From NCBI GenBank assembly GCA_004211785.1, contig SHBX01000021.1, positions 1-48,763 on the forward strand: 48,763 nucleotides of DNA, written 5' to 3'. The notes under the pieces were generated by a model. It was not told the origin of the DNA. It worked only from the letters and a program-made list of their open reading frames with translations, and did not search any database. Below, piece after piece: positions 9,098-16,433 of this stretch. Each line of letters starts with the position of its first letter. Positions within the stretch are counted from its first letter, which is position 1. The position numbers and the translations under genes were made by a program. Source of the DNA: Winogradskyella sp. Its GTDB lineage: Bacteria > Bacteroidota > Bacteroidia > Flavobacteriales > Flavobacteriaceae.

Positions 9098-10072
9098 ATG
9101 CAACGCAGCTTTTTTAGCTATCTCACAATTTCATTAAAAGGTATTGCCATGGGCGCAGCAGATGTAGTCCCTGGTGTTTCTGGTGGTACAATCGCATTTA
9201 TCTCAGGGATTTACGAAGAACTCATAGAAAGTATAGACAATGTAAATCTTGGGGTTTTTAAAGTTTGGAAAACTTCAGGTTTTAAAACTGCTTGGACATC
9301 TATAAACGGTAATTTTTTACTATCGCTTTTTATGGGTATTGCTATAAGTATTTTGTCTTTAGCAAAATTGATTAAATGGCTATTGCATAATGAGCCTATT
9401 TTACTTTGGTCATTCTTTTTTGGATTGGTTTTAGCAAGCATTCTTTATATCGCAAAGCAGATAAAAGGTTGGTCGCCATTAGTTATAGCTGCCATAATAT
9501 TGACCTCTGTCCTATCCTACTTTATAACGTTAGCAGAACCTTTTGCTTCTCCAGACAGTCCGTATTATCTACTCTTTTGTGGATTTATAGCCATAATTGC
9601 CATGATTTTACCTGGCGTTTCTGGTGCATTTATATTATTAATACTTGGTGCATATCAAACAGCAATTGATACCGTTAATAATCTAAGAGAAGGTTTATTT
9701 ACAGGTAATATGGAGTTGTTTAAAGATGCCTTTATAAGTTTTATATTATTAGCTATAGGAGCCGTAATTGGCATTAAAGTTTTTAGTAAAATTTTGAACT
9801 GGATGTTTAAGCACAAAAAGAACATCACTCTAGCCATTTTAACAGGTTTTATGATTGGCTCTTTAAATAAAATTTGGCCTTGGAAAGAGATTTTAACGAC
9901 TAGGCTAAATTCTGAAGGCATTGAAGTTCCACTTTTAGAAAAAAGTATTTTGCCGCAGCGTTTTAATGGCGATAGCCAATTGGTAATGGCAATTGTATTT
10001 ATAATTATTGGATTTTTAACCATTCTCATTCTTGAACGTTTAGGAAAAGGGAAAGAAAACACTAATGCCTAA
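9098..10072 (+). CDS. DUF368 membrane protein (PopT-type undecaprenyl-phosphate translocase family), copy 1
   Basis: A 324-residue polytopic inner-membrane protein of the DUF368 family. It has the two diagnostic, internally related motifs: GAADVVPGVSGGTIAF near residue 20 and ILPGVSGAFILLILG near 170. The repeat suggests an inverted-topology duplication. Members of this family (PopT) have been reported as flippases that return undecaprenyl phosphate to the cytoplasmic face for cell-wall and O-antigen synthesis. That role is inferred here by family. The next gene is a paralogue beginning immediately after this stop codon. Confidence 0.88.
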   Translation: MQRSFFSYLTISLKGIAMGAADVVPGVSGGTIAFISGIYEELIESIDNVNLGVFKVWKTSGFKTAWTSINGNFLLSLFMGIAISILSLAKLIKWLLHNEPILLWSFFFGLVLASILYIAKQIKGWSPLVIAAIILTSVLSYFITLAEPFASPDSPYYLLFCGFIAIIAMILPGVSGAFILLILGAYQTAIDTVNNLREGLFTGNMELFKDAFISFILLAIGAVIGIKVFSKILNWMFKHKKNITLAILTGFMIGSLNKIWPWKEILTTRLNSEGIEVPLLEKSILPQRFNGDSQLVMAIVFIIIGFLTILILERLGKGKENTNA

Positions 10073-11092
10073 ATGGAAAGTACACGCTCATTAAAAGACC
10101 GCGTATTTTTAATTATCAAAGGGCTAGCAATGGGTGCTGCAAATAAAGTTCCTGGAGTTTCTGGTGGTGTTGTCGCTTTTGTTGCTGGCTTTTACGAAGA
10201 GTTTATTTATTCGCTTCAACGCGTTAATAAGACAGCATTCAAGCTACTTTTTAATGGTCGTTTTAAAAGCTTTTATAGATATATAAATGGTAAATTTCTG
10301 TTCCTACTTTTCTTAGGAATGATTATCAGCTACTTCAGTGTTTCTAAAATTTTAGATTACCTGATTGACCATTATCAGCTTTATGTTTGGAGCACTTTCT
10401 TCGGAATGATTTTAGGCTCTATCTATTACATCAATAAAGATTTTAAAGAGTGGAATACAAAAACTGTTGTTGCTTTAATTATTGGTGCTGTTATTGGCGT
10501 TAGCATTAGTTTTTTGGACCCAGCTATGGAAAACGATAATTTAATTTTTGTTTTTTTCTGTGGAATTATTAGTGTATCGGGAATGACACTTCCGGGATTT
10601 TCTGGTTCTTTTATACTTATTATATTGGGTAATTACGTATTGCTACTCGTTGATTCTGTTAATGCTTTATACGATACAATTGCTGATATTTTTACTGGTA
10701 ATTTTGAATTTGTAAAAGACCAAGCCCGTATGCGAATGCTTAAAGTCCTATCGGTTTTTACATTAGGTTCCGTGACAGGTTTAGTCACTTTTTCGCATGT
10801 ATTAAATTATATCTTAAAGCACTACAAGAGCATAACGCTAGCAACAATTATTGGATTTATTATTGGGTCGCTTGGTGTTGTGTGGCCATGGAAAGAAACC
10901 AAGTATAAAACGGCTGGTGATGGCTCGCAAATATTAGATTCTACTGGTGCTCAAGTTATAGAAAACTACGAACGCTTTTTACCACAATTAAACTCTGAAA
11001 CTTATATCGCTATTGCTTATATTGTTTTCGGAATTTTAATAGTTTTAGCATTAGAATGGTATGGACAACGCACAAAACGAATTAAAATATAA
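10073..11092 (+). CDS. DUF368 membrane protein (PopT-type), copy 2
   Basis: A 339-residue paralogue of the preceding gene, directly adjoining it (its ATG follows the previous stop with no gap). Conserved motifs are MGAANKVPGVSGGVVAF near residue 21 and MTLPGFSGSFILIILGNY near 172. The second motif has PGFSG where copy 1 has PGVSG, and VPGVSGG is preceded by NK rather than DV. Sequence drift between the copies is substantial, so this is an old duplication. The two could form a heteromer or act on different lipid carriers; neither is shown here. Its 3' end overlaps the aroE start by 32 bases. Confidence 0.87.
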   Translation: MESTRSLKDRVFLIIKGLAMGAANKVPGVSGGVVAFVAGFYEEFIYSLQRVNKTAFKLLFNGRFKSFYRYINGKFLFLLFLGMIISYFSVSKILDYLIDHYQLYVWSTFFGMILGSIYYINKDFKEWNTKTVVALIIGAVIGVSISFLDPAMENDNLIFVFFCGIISVSGMTLPGFSGSFILIILGNYVLLLVDSVNALYDTIADIFTGNFEFVKDQARMRMLKVLSVFTLGSVTGLVTFSHVLNYILKHYKSITLATIIGFIIGSLGVVWPWKETKYKTAGDGSQILDSTGAQVIENYERFLPQLNSETYIAIAYIVFGILIVLALEWYGQRTKRIKI

Positions 11093-11819
11093 GTTTGGAT
11101 TAATCGGTGAAAATATCGATTACTCATTCTCTCGAGGTTATTTTGCTGAAAAATTTCAAGCAGAAAACTTGCCGCATTCTTATGTTAATTTCGATTTAGA
11201 AAACATTTCAGAATTTAAAAATATCTTTATAGACTCAGAAAATATTAAAGGCTTAAATGTTACCATTCCGTATAAAGAAGCAATAATTCCTTTTTTAGAT
11301 AAGTTGCATAAACGTGCAAAAAAAATAGGTGCTGTAAACACCATAAAAATTACAAAAAAAGGAAAAACAATTGGACATAATACCGATTATTATGGCTTTA
11401 AAAACTCACTTAAACCACTTCTAAACAAACAGCATAAAAAAGCATTAATTCTTGGAACTGGTGGTGCTTCAAAAGCAATAGCTTACGCTTTGAAACAGCT
11501 AAAAATTGAATTTCATTTTGTGTCAAGAACTAAAAAAGAAAACGTTTCATTTATCTATTCAGAATTAACTGAAGAGATTATAAAAACTCATCAAGTCTTA
11601 ATTAATTGCTCTCCTGTTGGCACATATCCAAACATCAATGAATGCCCTGATATTCCATACGATGGCATTTCAGAACACCATATTCTTTACGACCTTATTT
11701 ATAACCCAGAACAAACAAAATTTTTAAAGCTAGGAGACTCTCAAAATGCTGTTACAATTAACGGCCTTAAAATGTTGGAGCTTCAAGCAGAAAAATCTTG
11801 GGAAATCTGGAATAGCTAA
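11061..11819 (+). CDS. aroE: Shikimate dehydrogenase
   Basis: Reduces 3-dehydroshikimate to shikimate with NADPH in the aromatic amino-acid pathway. The 252 residues show the substrate-site motif YSFSRGYF near 22, the catalytic lysine in NVTIPYKEA near 70, VNTIK, the aspartate of GHNTDYYGF, the nucleotide-binding LILGTGGASKAIAYAL near 131, and NCSPVGTYPN. The ATG chosen lies 32 bases inside the preceding DUF368 gene. No later in-frame ATG precedes the conserved KFGLIGENI, so the overlap is probably real. This implies translational coupling. Confidence 0.93.
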   Translation: MDNAQNELKYKFGLIGENIDYSFSRGYFAEKFQAENLPHSYVNFDLENISEFKNIFIDSENIKGLNVTIPYKEAIIPFLDKLHKRAKKIGAVNTIKITKKGKTIGHNTDYYGFKNSLKPLLNKQHKKALILGTGGASKAIAYALKQLKIEFHFVSRTKKENVSFIYSELTEEIIKTHQVLINCSPVGTYPNINECPDIPYDGISEHHILYDLIYNPEQTKFLKLGDSQNAVTINGLKMLELQAEKSWEIWNS

Positions 11820-11855
11820 AGTCAATAATTTAGGCTTTTGTTTAACTTTAAAAGC

Positions 11856-11885
11856 TTTGTAATTCTTGGGCATTTCTTATCTTTA
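11856..11885 (+). promoter_or_regulatory. Probable promoter of the DUF349 gene
   Basis: TTTG at 11856-11859 and TATCTTTA at 11878-11885 are separated by 18 bases. This matches the Bacteroidota layout (TTG, 17-23 nt, TAnnTTTG) except for the last base. The ATG lies 28 bases downstream. Confidence 0.55.
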
Positions 11886-11912
11886 ACATCCACATATTAA
11901 AAAATTTGACAA

Positions 11913-13883
11913 ATGTCTGAGATAGATAACCTGCAAGATGCAGATGGAAAAAAAGAGGTTGAAGAAACAAAAGCGGAAGCAACCCCAAAAGAACAAACAG
12001 AAACAAAAGCTGAAGAAAGTACTCCAGAAGAAACTCCAGAACCTGTTGAGGAAACTGAAGTTAAAGCTGAAGTCGCTACAGAAGAAGAGTCTCACGTTGA
12101 GGAAATTGAAAACTCAAACGCTGAAGATGCTGAGGATGAATCTAATGCCGAGCGTCATAAGCTAGAAGACAAAGATTACCATGCTATGAGCATGGATGAT
12201 TTGGTTTCTGAGTTTGAAAAACTTCTGAAAAACCATAAAATACAAACGATTTCTTCTCATGTAAAGGAGATAAAATCAGAATTTAACTCAAAGTATTCTG
12301 CACTTTTAGAAGAAAAAAAGGAAGAATTTATCGCTGATGGTGGTAATATTATAGACTTCTATTATTCTAACGATACCAAAAAAGGGTTCAATTCTGCTGC
12401 TAAAGAATACAAGCAATCTGTAAACGCTTATTATAAAGACCGTGAAAAATCTCTTAAAGATAATCTTGAAAATAGATTGACAATTATTGAAGAGATTAAG
12501 AGCCTAGTTGGTGTTGAAGAAAATATGGGCGAAACTTATAAGCACTTTAAAGAGTTACAAGAGAAATGGCGTAATGCAGGACCAATTCCTAGAGACAAAT
12601 ACAATAATGCATGGAATACATACCATCATCATGTAGAGCGCTTTTATGACTTTTTGCACCTTAATCGTGACTTGCGCGATATGGACTTTAAGCATAATTA
12701 CGAGCAAAAGCTAAAAATTATTCAGCGTGCTGAAGAATTAGCTGCTGAGGAAAATGTAAATCATTCTTTTAGAGAGTTACAGGTACTACACAAGCTTTGG
12801 AAAGAAGAGCTTGGTCCCGTTGGTAAAGAACATCGCGAAGAAATTTGGGAACGTTTTAGTACCGCTACAAAAATTATACATGACAAACGTCAAGAGTATT
12901 ATGCTGATTTAGACAAAGCCTACGAGAAAAATCTGGTGCGCAAAGAAGACATCATCGAAAAAATAAAAGCACTTAATACTGAAGAATCTAACTCTCATAA
13001 TATTCTACAAAAAAGAATTAAACAACTGGAATCCTTACGCGAAGAGTTTTTCAATGCTGGTAAAGTCCCTTTAAAGCAAAACGAAGCTACATGGAAAAAA
13101 TTCAAAGATGCTGTAAGAGAGTTTAACCGTAGCAAAAACAGATTTTATAAGAATCTAAAGAAAGACCAATATGCCAACCTACAGCAAAAATTAGAGTTAA
13201 TTAAAGTTGCAGAAGACAATAAAGAGAGTGATGATTTTGCAACGGTAACACCTTTGATGAAAAACATACAAAACCAATGGAAAACGATTGGTCACGTGCC
13301 AAGAAAAGACTCTGATAAAATCTGGAAGCAATTCAAAAATGCGTGTAATCATTATTTTGACCGTATGCATGCTGAGCGTAAAGCCGAAAATCAGGAACTA
13401 TACGATGCCTTTGATAAAAAGAAAGAATTATTAGATAGCTTAAAATCCTTTGAGTTTTCAGATGATGCAAAAGCTGATATCTCAAAGCTTCAAGAAACCA
13501 TTAAAACTTTTAAGTCTATTGGTTTTGTACCACAAAATAAGCGTTTTATTGACGGTAAATTTTACAAAGCTATTGATGCCACTTTCGATAAACTAAAGAT
13601 GGATAAATCTAAGTTAGAAATGATTCGTTTTGAAGGTCGGTTAGAAAATCTCTCTAGTGGTGATGATACGCGTCAATTAGATAACGAGCAAAACTTTATC
13701 CGTAAAAAAATTGACGATGTAAAGTCAGAAATTAACCAATTAGAAAACAATTTACAGTTTTTCTCTAATGTTAAGGATGATAATCCTTTGGTAAAAGATG
13801 TCCATAAGAATATAGAAAAGCATAAAGCGTCTTTAGAAACTTGGAAGACTAAACTAAAGCGTGTGCGTGAAATGTATTCTTAA
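11913..13883 (+). CDS. DUF349 domain-containing protein
   Basis: A 656-residue cytoplasmic-looking protein. Residues 1-85 are a low-complexity acidic tail rich in Glu, Ala, Thr and Pro, which explains the spurious long frames opposite it. The rest is helical, with at least five repeats of the DUF349 signature W(K/R)xxGxVPRxxxxxxWxxF (for example EKWRNAGPIPRDKYNNAW, NQWKTIGHVPRKDSDKIW). The last 60 residues look like a coiled coil. The family is widespread in Bacteroidota and its function is not established. It has its own promoter-like sequence and is the last core gene before the accessory island. Confidence 0.88.
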   Translation: MSEIDNLQDADGKKEVEETKAEATPKEQTETKAEESTPEETPEPVEETEVKAEVATEEESHVEEIENSNAEDAEDESNAERHKLEDKDYHAMSMDDLVSEFEKLLKNHKIQTISSHVKEIKSEFNSKYSALLEEKKEEFIADGGNIIDFYYSNDTKKGFNSAAKEYKQSVNAYYKDREKSLKDNLENRLTIIEEIKSLVGVEENMGETYKHFKELQEKWRNAGPIPRDKYNNAWNTYHHHVERFYDFLHLNRDLRDMDFKHNYEQKLKIIQRAEELAAEENVNHSFRELQVLHKLWKEELGPVGKEHREEIWERFSTATKIIHDKRQEYYADLDKAYEKNLVRKEDIIEKIKALNTEESNSHNILQKRIKQLESLREEFFNAGKVPLKQNEATWKKFKDAVREFNRSKNRFYKNLKKDQYANLQQKLELIKVAEDNKESDDFATVTPLMKNIQNQWKTIGHVPRKDSDKIWKQFKNACNHYFDRMHAERKAENQELYDAFDKKKELLDSLKSFEFSDDAKADISKLQETIKTFKSIGFVPQNKRFIDGKFYKAIDATFDKLKMDKSKLEMIRFEGRLENLSSGDDTRQLDNEQNFIRKKIDDVKSEINQLENNLQFFSNVKDDNPLVKDVHKNIEKHKASLETWKTKLKRVREMYS

Positions 13884-13910
13884 AGCAATTATTATGCATT
13901 TGCTAAAAAG

Positions 13911-13972
13911 CATGCGTGTATTTTGTATATCAAGCATATTAGAAACCGTAGATATGATATACAAAATGCATG
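13911..13972. repeat. Long imperfect hairpin downstream of the DUF349 gene
   Basis: ATTTTGTATATCA at 13920-13932 is perfectly complementary to TGATATACAAAAT at 13955-13967. After a four-base bulge (13916-13919), CATGC at 13911-13915 pairs with GCATG at 13968-13972. This gives 18 pairs around a 22-base loop. It starts 28 bases after a stop codon, but no U-run follows, so it is an unusual terminator at best. It could be a small mobile-element end or a 3' mRNA structure. Confidence 0.6.
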
Positions 13973-14154
13973 ATTCAAAAAACTTATACTTATCAATGTT
14001 TATGGTAGTTCACAAAAGATTAATTAAATTAAATTTTAGTCGAAAATACAGACATATATAAGAGTTCGCAAAAATACTTTCATAAAAATCAACTATCGAA
14101 TATTTAATCGAAATACAATCTCCAGAAAATGAATTCTACTCTGATGAAAAAGAA

Positions 14155-15036
14155 TTGGTAGATTTTTGGAAGGAAGCAAGCAATCTGTTCAAACACTATG
14201 AATTAACATATGAGGAGTTCTTATTTGATATATCTACTGATTTTTCGGATATATTTCAACAAGCAAAAGAACATGACTTTTTTTATGGTGGTGAACTTAA
14301 ACTAATTATATCAAGTGATTCTAAAGATCCAGACATTATCAGGATTCGAAATACAGTAGCTGTAAATTTTGTCCATATACTTTTTCTCTGTATGAATCTA
14401 TCATTTCCAGGATCTCTAAATTTGCTAAAATGTAGGATAAAAAACAGTGAACAAATGAAGGAGGAAGTAAGTTTTACTTCTTATTATTTTGAAAGTGCTT
14501 GGGGAATTAATGACGAATATGAATGGCCTTCTATCAAAAAAATCCCTCTTGATATAGTAATTAAGTGGTATAATTCATTAAACATTAATTCGAAAATGAT
14601 TGCCGAGACTAATGTTGAAAAAACATTGTTCTCAATACTAGATTTTTGTAATTATGATTATGACGATAATCCCACTCTCATTGTATGGATAACAAATGCT
14701 TTAGAAGCTTTTTATGGTATCAAATCTAGGGATTCTATAGTTCATTCTCTCAAAAACAGAATGTATTTACACCTCAATAACCCAAACCAATCAAAGAGGA
14801 TTAACAAAAAAATAAATGAATTTTATTCTTATAGAAGCGCTTTTGTACATGGAGATATGAAAATACTCCGACATGGTTCAAGTAAGTATATTTACAATGA
14901 CACAATTGATTTATACTTTGATGAACTTTGGAAATTATGTGAATTTGGGAATGCACTAATAATCTCAAGCATTCAAAAATTAATATTACTTGATAAAAAA
15001 AGTCTATCATTCAAAGAAGAAATAGAATATCGATAG
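14155..15036 (+). CDS. Apea-like HEPN-domain protein, start uncertain or 5'-truncated
   Basis: The C-terminal half looks like an Apea-like HEPN domain. A helix with ALEAFYGI near 182 is followed by NRMYLHL near 201 and the HEPN signature YRSAFVHGD, where Arg227 and His232 form the R-x4-H motif. HEPN proteins are often RNases in toxin-antitoxin or phage-defence systems; activity here is inferred. The N-terminal half is not recognised. The first in-frame start-like codon is TTG at 14155. The frame stays open back to a stop at 14083-14085, with protein-like sequence (PENEFYSDEKEL) but no ATG. The gene therefore uses TTG, starts upstream at a rare codon, or has lost its 5' end. It is the first gene of the accessory island. 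Confidence 0.6.
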   Translation: MVDFWKEASNLFKHYELTYEEFLFDISTDFSDIFQQAKEHDFFYGGELKLIISSDSKDPDIIRIRNTVAVNFVHILFLCMNLSFPGSLNLLKCRIKNSEQMKEEVSFTSYYFESAWGINDEYEWPSIKKIPLDIVIKWYNSLNINSKMIAETNVEKTLFSILDFCNYDYDDNPTLIVWITNALEAFYGIKSRDSIVHSLKNRMYLHLNNPNQSKRINKKINEFYSYRSAFVHGDMKILRHGSSKYIYNDTIDLYFDELWKLCEFGNALIISSIQKLILLDKKSLSFKEEIEYR

Positions 15037-15043
15037 CACATTT

Positions 15044-15195
15044 GCCAACACCGTGTATAATTCATTGTTAGTATTCGCCTACTTACGAAAATTGCTAACG
15101 CCAGTTCGCTACGCTCGTGTCTCGCGGACTTTCTATCTGTGATTTATTTGCTAACTTTAGTGCTTAAAACACGCAACTAATCTTATACAACAACG
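15044..15195 (+). repeat. attC-like structured repeat after HEPN gene
   Basis: It opens with GCCAACACCGTGTATAA (15044-15060), eight bases after a stop codon. TGTATAA at 15054-15060 pairs with TTATACA at 15183-15189 at the far end. Inside, AGTTCGC (15103-15109) pairs with GCGGACT (15124-15130) allowing one G-U. TTGCTAAC occurs twice (15092-15099 and 15148-15155). A long imperfect palindrome placed just after a cassette-like gene is reminiscent of integron attC sites, but no integrase is in the window. A related opening recurs at 16011-16028. Confidence 0.5.
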
Positions 15196-15273
15196 ATGGA
15201 ATACATTCGCCAAAGGCGAACTTTAATATGCGCAGCTTCGCTGTCATTACATCTTAAAGTAAATGTATTCCAT
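15196..15273. repeat. Nested inverted repeat with internal hairpins
   Basis: ATGGAATACATT at 15196-15207 is exactly complementary to AATGTATTCCAT at 15262-15273. The G-C pair 15195/15274 extends the arm by one. Within the loop is a further hairpin, TTCGCC-AAA-GGCGAA (15206-15220). A second small stem, AGC-TTC-GCT, lies near 15233-15243. The result is a branched structure on either strand. No coding potential was seen in it. Confidence 0.65.
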
Positions 15274-15308
15274 CTCAGGGTTAAACCAGAACTACATTTA
15301 ACCCTGAG
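15274..15308. repeat. Perfect 12-bp hairpin
   Basis: CTCAGGGTTAAA (15274-15285) and TTTAACCCTGAG (15297-15308) are perfect complements around an 11-base loop. It directly abuts the right arm of the preceding nested inverted repeat, so the two stems would stack. It lies 30 bp before the next ATG and has no T-run, so a terminator role is unlikely. Confidence 0.7.
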
Positions 15309-15317
15309 TTGGGCATA
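15308..15317 (+). repeat. Left arm of inverted pair flanking the membrane protein gene
   Basis: GTTGGGCATA here is the exact reverse complement of TATGCCCAAC at 16008-16017. Counting three more bases the match is 12 of 13. The two arms enclose a single gene (15339-16004) plus short margins, a layout expected of a cassette or small mobile unit. Confidence 0.55.
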
Positions 15318-15338
15318 ATTTAAGAAAAACACTATTGA

Positions 15339-16004
15339 ATGAAAGATATATTATTATGGATACTTGCTATTTTAGGTGCTATTGGTGGATTTCTTTACTT
15401 GATAAACTTCATTAAATCTAACTATAATTTATTCATAAATCGAATTAAATCCAGAGCTGAAAAAAGAGACTTCATTTATCGGAACATTAATATGAGTGCA
15501 AGAATTATTACTGATGAGAAAGAAGGAATTAGTTACAGGGAGTGTTCAATAGAGTCTAAAGTAAATAATCTTTCTAAAATACACATTGGTGTAGGACCTG
15601 TACATATTTTGGAATCTACACTAGAATCTTTAACTAGCGGATTAAAAATTGAAAAAGACACTACACCTGAATTTGATACGGAATGGGATAATTATATTCT
15701 GAAATTACCAAAAGCATTAATGAAAGGAGATAAATATCACTTTAAAATAAAAGAAACAGCTAAAGCAAAACGAGGAAAAAAAATGGCTAGGTGTTTATCG
15801 TTTGTTACGGACAGACAACTTGACCAACTAACACTTTCTGTTAGTTTTTCTAAAACTGCGCCCAATGAAGTGTACTACAGGGAATATCTTGTAAGCAATG
15901 AGCTTAGAATGGAAGAAACTTTATATCCATCTGAAATCACATTTGAAGCTAAGAAAACCTCAAAATATTGTAGGCCAAGAATTAGATATGCTTTAGAATG
16001 GTAA
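15339..16004 (+). CDS. Hypothetical membrane-anchored protein
   Basis: A 221-residue protein not recognised as a known family. Residues 4-26 form one hydrophobic helix (LLWILAILGAIGGFLYLINFI) followed by positive charges, so it is probably an inner-membrane anchor with the bulk in the cytoplasm. The remainder is mixed alpha/beta. It ends in an aromatic, basic segment (KYCRPRIRYALEW), and a tail of this sort occurs in some accessory effector-like proteins. No catalytic motif is evident. The gene is bracketed by 10-bp inverted repeats (15308-15317 and 16008-16017) and lies between a HEPN gene and a GIY-YIG gene. The context suggests an accessory cassette, possibly defence-related. Confidence 0.7.
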   Translation: MKDILLWILAILGAIGGFLYLINFIKSNYNLFINRIKSRAEKRDFIYRNINMSARIITDEKEGISYRECSIESKVNNLSKIHIGVGPVHILESTLESLTSGLKIEKDTTPEFDTEWDNYILKLPKALMKGDKYHFKIKETAKAKRGKKMARCLSFVTDRQLDQLTLSVSFSKTAPNEVYYREYLVSNELRMEETLYPSEITFEAKKTSKYCRPRIRYALEW

Positions 16005-16007
16005 AAC

Positions 16008-16017
16008 TATGCCCAAC
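16008..16017 (-). repeat. Right arm of inverted pair flanking the membrane protein gene
   Basis: TATGCCCAAC is the reverse complement of 15308-15317. It begins four bases after the stop codon of the enclosed gene and overlaps the motif copy at 16011-16028. Confidence 0.55.
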
Positions 16018-16028
16018 AACGTGTATAA
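16011..16028 (+). repeat. Second copy of the CCAACA-CGTGTATAA motif
   Basis: GCCCAACAACGTGTATAA here matches GCCAACACCGTGTATAA at 15044-15060 closely, and both begin within eight bases of a stop codon. Here the similarity stops and the next gene's ATG follows three bases later, as if the rest of the repeat had been lost at a junction. A weaker third trace (CCCAACAA, 16411-16418, then TATAA) precedes the GNAT gene. Confidence 0.55.
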
Positions 16029-16031
16029 ATA

Positions 16032-16382
16032 ATGCCTAAAGTACAATATAGAGTATATGTCATAGAGTTATCCAAACGGGTATTTACTGAAAACTCAAGG
16101 TTTAGGGCAGCAAATCCGCAATTTAATGGCGTTTTACAATGTCTATATGTTGGAATGACCAGTAAAACTCCCAAAGAAAGATTTTTGCAACACAAAACGG
16201 GATATAGAAATAAGAAAGGCTATAAGCTTTCTTCAAATATCGTCGAGAAGTATGGGTTGTATTTAAGACCTAGTCTTTACAATCATATTAACCCACTACC
16301 AACAAGGTCTGAGGCTCTTAAAATGGAAGAAAGGCTTGCTTTAGAATTAAGAAGACAACGCTATGCAGTATGGTTTAATTAG
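16032..16382 (+). CDS. Small GIY-YIG nuclease-like protein
   Basis: A 116-residue protein with the layout of a minimal GIY-YIG domain. The first-strand motif is YRVYVIEL (6-13, in place of GIY). The second is LYVGMTSKTPKERFLQH (38-54, YVG in place of YIG), with the expected arginine at 50 and histidine at 54. A downstream helix carries acidic candidates for the metal ligand (Glu99/Glu100, in LKMEERLALELR). A 24-residue insertion separates the two motifs. Such proteins cut DNA in repair, restriction or mobile elements; the role here is unknown. It starts three bases after a repeat copy and is followed by the GNAT gene. Confidence 0.7.
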   Translation: MPKVQYRVYVIELSKRVFTENSRFRAANPQFNGVLQCLYVGMTSKTPKERFLQHKTGYRNKKGYKLSSNIVEKYGLYLRPSLYNHINPLPTRSEALKMEERLALELRRQRYAVWFN

Positions 16383-16433
16383 CTATAAATATAAACCTAC
16401 CAAATTATAACCCAACAAACATTGAAAATATAA

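Larger units (their letters stand above)
15037..15338. other. Structured non-coding region between HEPN gene and membrane protein gene
   Basis: A 302-bp spacer with no gene but dense secondary structure. It holds an attC-like or REP-like repeat (15044-15195), a nested inverted repeat (15196-15273) and a perfect 12-bp hairpin (15274-15308). The last 10 bases of that end (15308-15317) are also one arm of an inverted pair that brackets the next gene. Local GC is higher than in ordinary spacers here. It could be a recombination site, a structured RNA, or both. Confidence 0.6.

Noticed and set aside
9655..10062. 135-residue open frame on the minus strand
   Set aside because: It is fully antisense to a convincing DUF368 gene; its content is the mirror of hydrophobic codons.
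11938..12165. 75-residue plus-strand Lys/Leu-rich frame
   Set aside because: It is a frame-shifted reading of the Glu-rich low-complexity tail of the DUF349 protein.
13861..14061. 66-residue open frame spanning the end of the DUF349 gene
   Set aside because: It starts inside the DUF349 gene in another frame, runs through the long hairpin, and its residue composition looks random.
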